A stretch of DNA of 64,000 nt, from NCBI RefSeq assembly GCF_007655135.1, contig NC_045132.1:23058354-23122353 (forward strand), given 5' to 3'. Under the pieces are notes generated by a model. That model made no database searches, was not told the DNA's origin, and saw nothing but the letters and a program-made list of their open reading frames with translations. The position numbers were made by a program, and so were the translations under genes. Shown in pieces: positions 61,601 through 64,000 of the stretch (position 1 is the stretch's first letter; each line of letters begins with the position of its first letter). The stretch is from Punica granatum (lineage: Eukaryota; Streptophyta; Magnoliopsida; Myrtales; Lythraceae).

Positions 61601-62917
61601 TAGAGGTTCTAATTTGAGATATCAATGTTAAGGGCCGGGCATCCTCTATTGCAAATACCCGCACCGTAGATAACTTAAACCTTAATGGTCATTGACCATC
61701 TCGAACATATCTAGTAGCTACAAGATTCCTTTAAATTTTTAGATATTTTTTTTTATTTTCAATCATTTTTCATTCATAAAAAAATTGCATGTCGATAGAT
61801 TAAGCAATAATTTAAATTGCAAGATTAAATGTGAACTAATAGTGACACCTAAGGATAAATTGAACAAAATATTAATTAGGACAAAATTGAAAAATAAGAT
61901 AAAGATTAAGGACCAAAAGAATTTTTTCCTATAACATTATCCATGGAGTGGAATATCAATTTTTCTATTTAAAATGAGGTGGAATGTCTATTTTGGTCAA
62001 GTATGGGATGAATTGTCATTAGACAAAGCTTAAAGGGAAGAGGATGTATTTTACTTAAAGGCTAGTTTTTTTACCCGCGCATTGTGTGGGCGCCTTCTTT
62101 TACGTATTTTAGCTAATTTTTTGGTAAAATATATTAAGAAATGTAATAGTTTAATTATTGATATTTTATAAATTATATTCACAATTTTATTGCTTTCCAA
62201 AAATCTACAACCATGTTCTACCACTATCGAATCTCCTTTTAAATCTAGAATGTAAATTGACAAAATATATTCTCTATATCATTCCACCATCCATGTTTCC
62301 TCTAGTCCGTATGGATGTCCAAGGAACAAAATAGGATTTGCATAATAATTTTCCCTTGATAATATCGTAGTATACACGTACATATATATACTTTGAAGAA
62401 CGAGTGATTCCTCTCTACTTTCCTTTCAAATGAAAACCTCTTGATAAAGAAATAAAAACAGTCAATGGAGAGATTTGAGAAGGAAAAAGGAAATAATAAA
62501 ATATTGAAAACTTTCTTCACCCATGCATGCAACGTTTCTCCTTCAATTTTGGCTATCCTTTGAGGATTTTGATTGCTGGCTCCCTTGATCAGAGAATTTG
62601 ATTGCAGCGATGATTCTTCAATTAAGGATTTCATTGATTCGAGCTCGCAATGGACAGAAGGAATTACGGTCATAGTTTCAATTAATATCTTAAATTAAAT
62701 TCATGAACATTACTAGAATAATCTTTAAATATTAACATTCAAACTTCTAACAGGTAAAGAATCACACACTGCATCTCCGTTCTTTTGTCTAGCATTATTA
62801 TGTTCACATCCCCAATCAACCATTGATCCAACCACCGATTAAATCATCAAAAGTCCAAGTATAAAAATTCATCTGAAACTCATAAGAATACACATATTTA
62901 GAAAACTGCAAGCATAC
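58622..62917. other. AT-rich region upstream of the RCC1-family gene
   Basis: No gene recognised. 59390-59470 holds two direct copies of GATTATGTTTGATTTCAATT. The minus-strand frame 62302-62673 (MTVIPSVHCELESMKSLIEE) is unassigned. Confidence 0.4.
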
Positions 62918-63250
62918 CTTCCTGCATACTCTTCTGTTGGAACAACATTTACACCATAGTTACTGTAGCTTGGACCTCTGGGGCTATACTCACCCGATTC
63001 ATTGTCGACATAAAATATAATTGGCTCCCAACTTGTATCTTGGTGTATAAGAGTTTCCTATTAACAATTGCCATTCAGGATGTTTTAATGCCTAATCAAA
63101 TATTTTGGAAAGAAAAAAGTAATCAACATATCATTTGAAAAAAGGAAAGTCACAACAACATACCTCAATTGTCGGACATTTTATTCCATATTTAGCTCGA
63201 TAGAGCTTGATCATATAAACCAGAGACCCAAGAACAACCAACAAACGGCT
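62918..63250 (-). pseudogene. Two spliceable exon-like blocks of an unidentified gene or gene relic
   Basis: On the minus strand a frame ending at 63164 (LLVVLGSLVYMIKLYRAKYG, CPTIE) is followed by a GTATGT donor. A second block 63057-62918 (WEPIIFYVDNESGEYSPRG, NYGVNVVPTEEYAG) is bounded by a TAATAG acceptor and an AAG/GTATGC donor. They join in phase without a stop. I cannot name the family and found no start or end exon, so this may be a relic or part of a gene that crosses the window edge. A further minus-strand frame at about 63440-63580 ends SKQCLLYIVVGIVITPTF with a Thr-rich tail. Confidence 0.3.
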
Positions 63251-64000
63251 TGATAGTGCATGAAAGTCACCCCCCTCACAGATCGATGCACTCAAGCAAA
63301 TCAATTGGTGTGAAAGACTCGATCGAGTCCTTTAGCCAACCAATTTGGAAGCAGAGATCTAACGGACACTGAAACCAAGACAACCCTCAGTCTCTATTTC
63401 CAAACAAATCAATCTATTTAGAGAATGATATGATGGCCAGATCAGTTGGTGGTGGTCGTGGTCGGCTTGGATGGGAGGACAAAGCGGAACGTGGGGGTGA
63501 TCACAATGCCGACCACAATGTAGAGCAAGCACTGCTTGGAGCATGTAATGGAACGGGCAAGTAACGGCTTGTCGGGCTCCGACAATTAAAAGTCTAGCAC
63601 GGAATGCATGTCATAGCCCTGGCTACTACGGTATCCCATAATTCTAATCCTTCTCTCGTTCTCTCGGATCAAATGGAGTCACAAAAATGAAAGGAATAAT
63701 GAAGATTAATTTATTTCCATATGAAAACGGAGAAAATAAATTGCTCTAATATTAAAGACTAATTTATTTTCATATGAAAAATCGGTAAAATAAATTCCTC
63801 TTTAATACAATAGATATTTCCATATGGATGCATTTGAATTGACTTTCAATGAGGAGCTAAGAAATGAGTGAAAAAGTTGACGTGGCAAGTTATCATCAAG
63901 CGATTGGAGGCATCTTGTCGCTCAAGCCTTGATGAGCGATCATTAATATAATATATAAATAGATTGGATGCATGAATGAGTGAATATATATCAACTCCAA
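63251..64000. other. Right-hand flank
   Basis: Apart from the hydrophobic minus-strand frame noted for the preceding entry, no feature is supported. Repeated words TTAATTTATTTCCATATGAAAA occur at about 63707-63728 and 63757-63780. Confidence 0.35.

Overview
This window is nuclear DNA from a flowering plant, probably a eudicot. The genes carry many short spliceable GT-AG introns, the protein families are plant-specific, and the gene-poor stretches are AT-rich with (TA)n and (GA/CT)n microsatellites. Small non-autonomous elements are common, including two SINEs, Mutator-like elements with 9-bp target duplications, GTGTTTGG-type MITEs and LINE RNase H scraps. I cannot name the species from sequence alone.

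Layout. At 1-1824 (minus) lies the 5' half of an ABCB/P-glycoprotein transporter that runs off the left edge. At 3107-3728 (plus) is a two-exon gene for a 64-residue membrane/coiled-coil protein behind a TGGGCC-rich promoter. At 4120-7100 is a relic zone: a Copia LTR/primer-binding-site remnant, a decayed papain-type (CEP/vignain-like) cysteine endopeptidase pseudogene that contains an inverted duplication, and a LINE RNase H fragment. From 7.1 to 15.1 kb I see no gene, only MITEs and microsatellites. At 15153-17704 (minus) is a TERMINAL EAR1-like Mei2-type RNA-binding protein gene with five exons. From 18 to 26 kb there is no gene. At 26.2-29.1 kb is a rearranged block: a LINE tail, a 139-bp direct repeat, a truncated inverted copy of SDA1, the repeat again, and then about six monomers of a 165-175 bp AT-rich tandem repeat.

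The gene-dense part follows: SDA1 (30879-35852, 15 exons), tRNA-Val(AAC) (36362-36435), ARP3 (37525-41401, nine exons, one GC-AG intron), a BCP1-like arabinogalactan protein (42428-42751, minus), and a secreted pectate lyase (44370-46240, minus). A transposon-rich gap contains a SINE (51026-51181) and a 1.64-kb Mutator-like element with TIRs of about 370 bp (53898-55538). A seven-repeat RCC1-family gene (55948-58342, minus) carries a second GC-AG intron whose retention keeps the frame. The last 5.5 kb is AT-rich and holds only uncertain exon-like fragments.

The genes do not form one pathway. SDA1 (ribosome biogenesis, telo-box in its leader) and ARP3 (actin nucleation) are housekeeping genes flanking a tRNA gene. 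The BCP1-like and pectate lyase genes belong to cell-wall families often expressed in pollen and lie side by side on one strand. The strongest novelty leads are structural: the hairpin-forming protease relic, the SDA1 inverted duplicate framed by direct repeats and a satellite, the nested Mutator-like element, and the two GC-AG introns.
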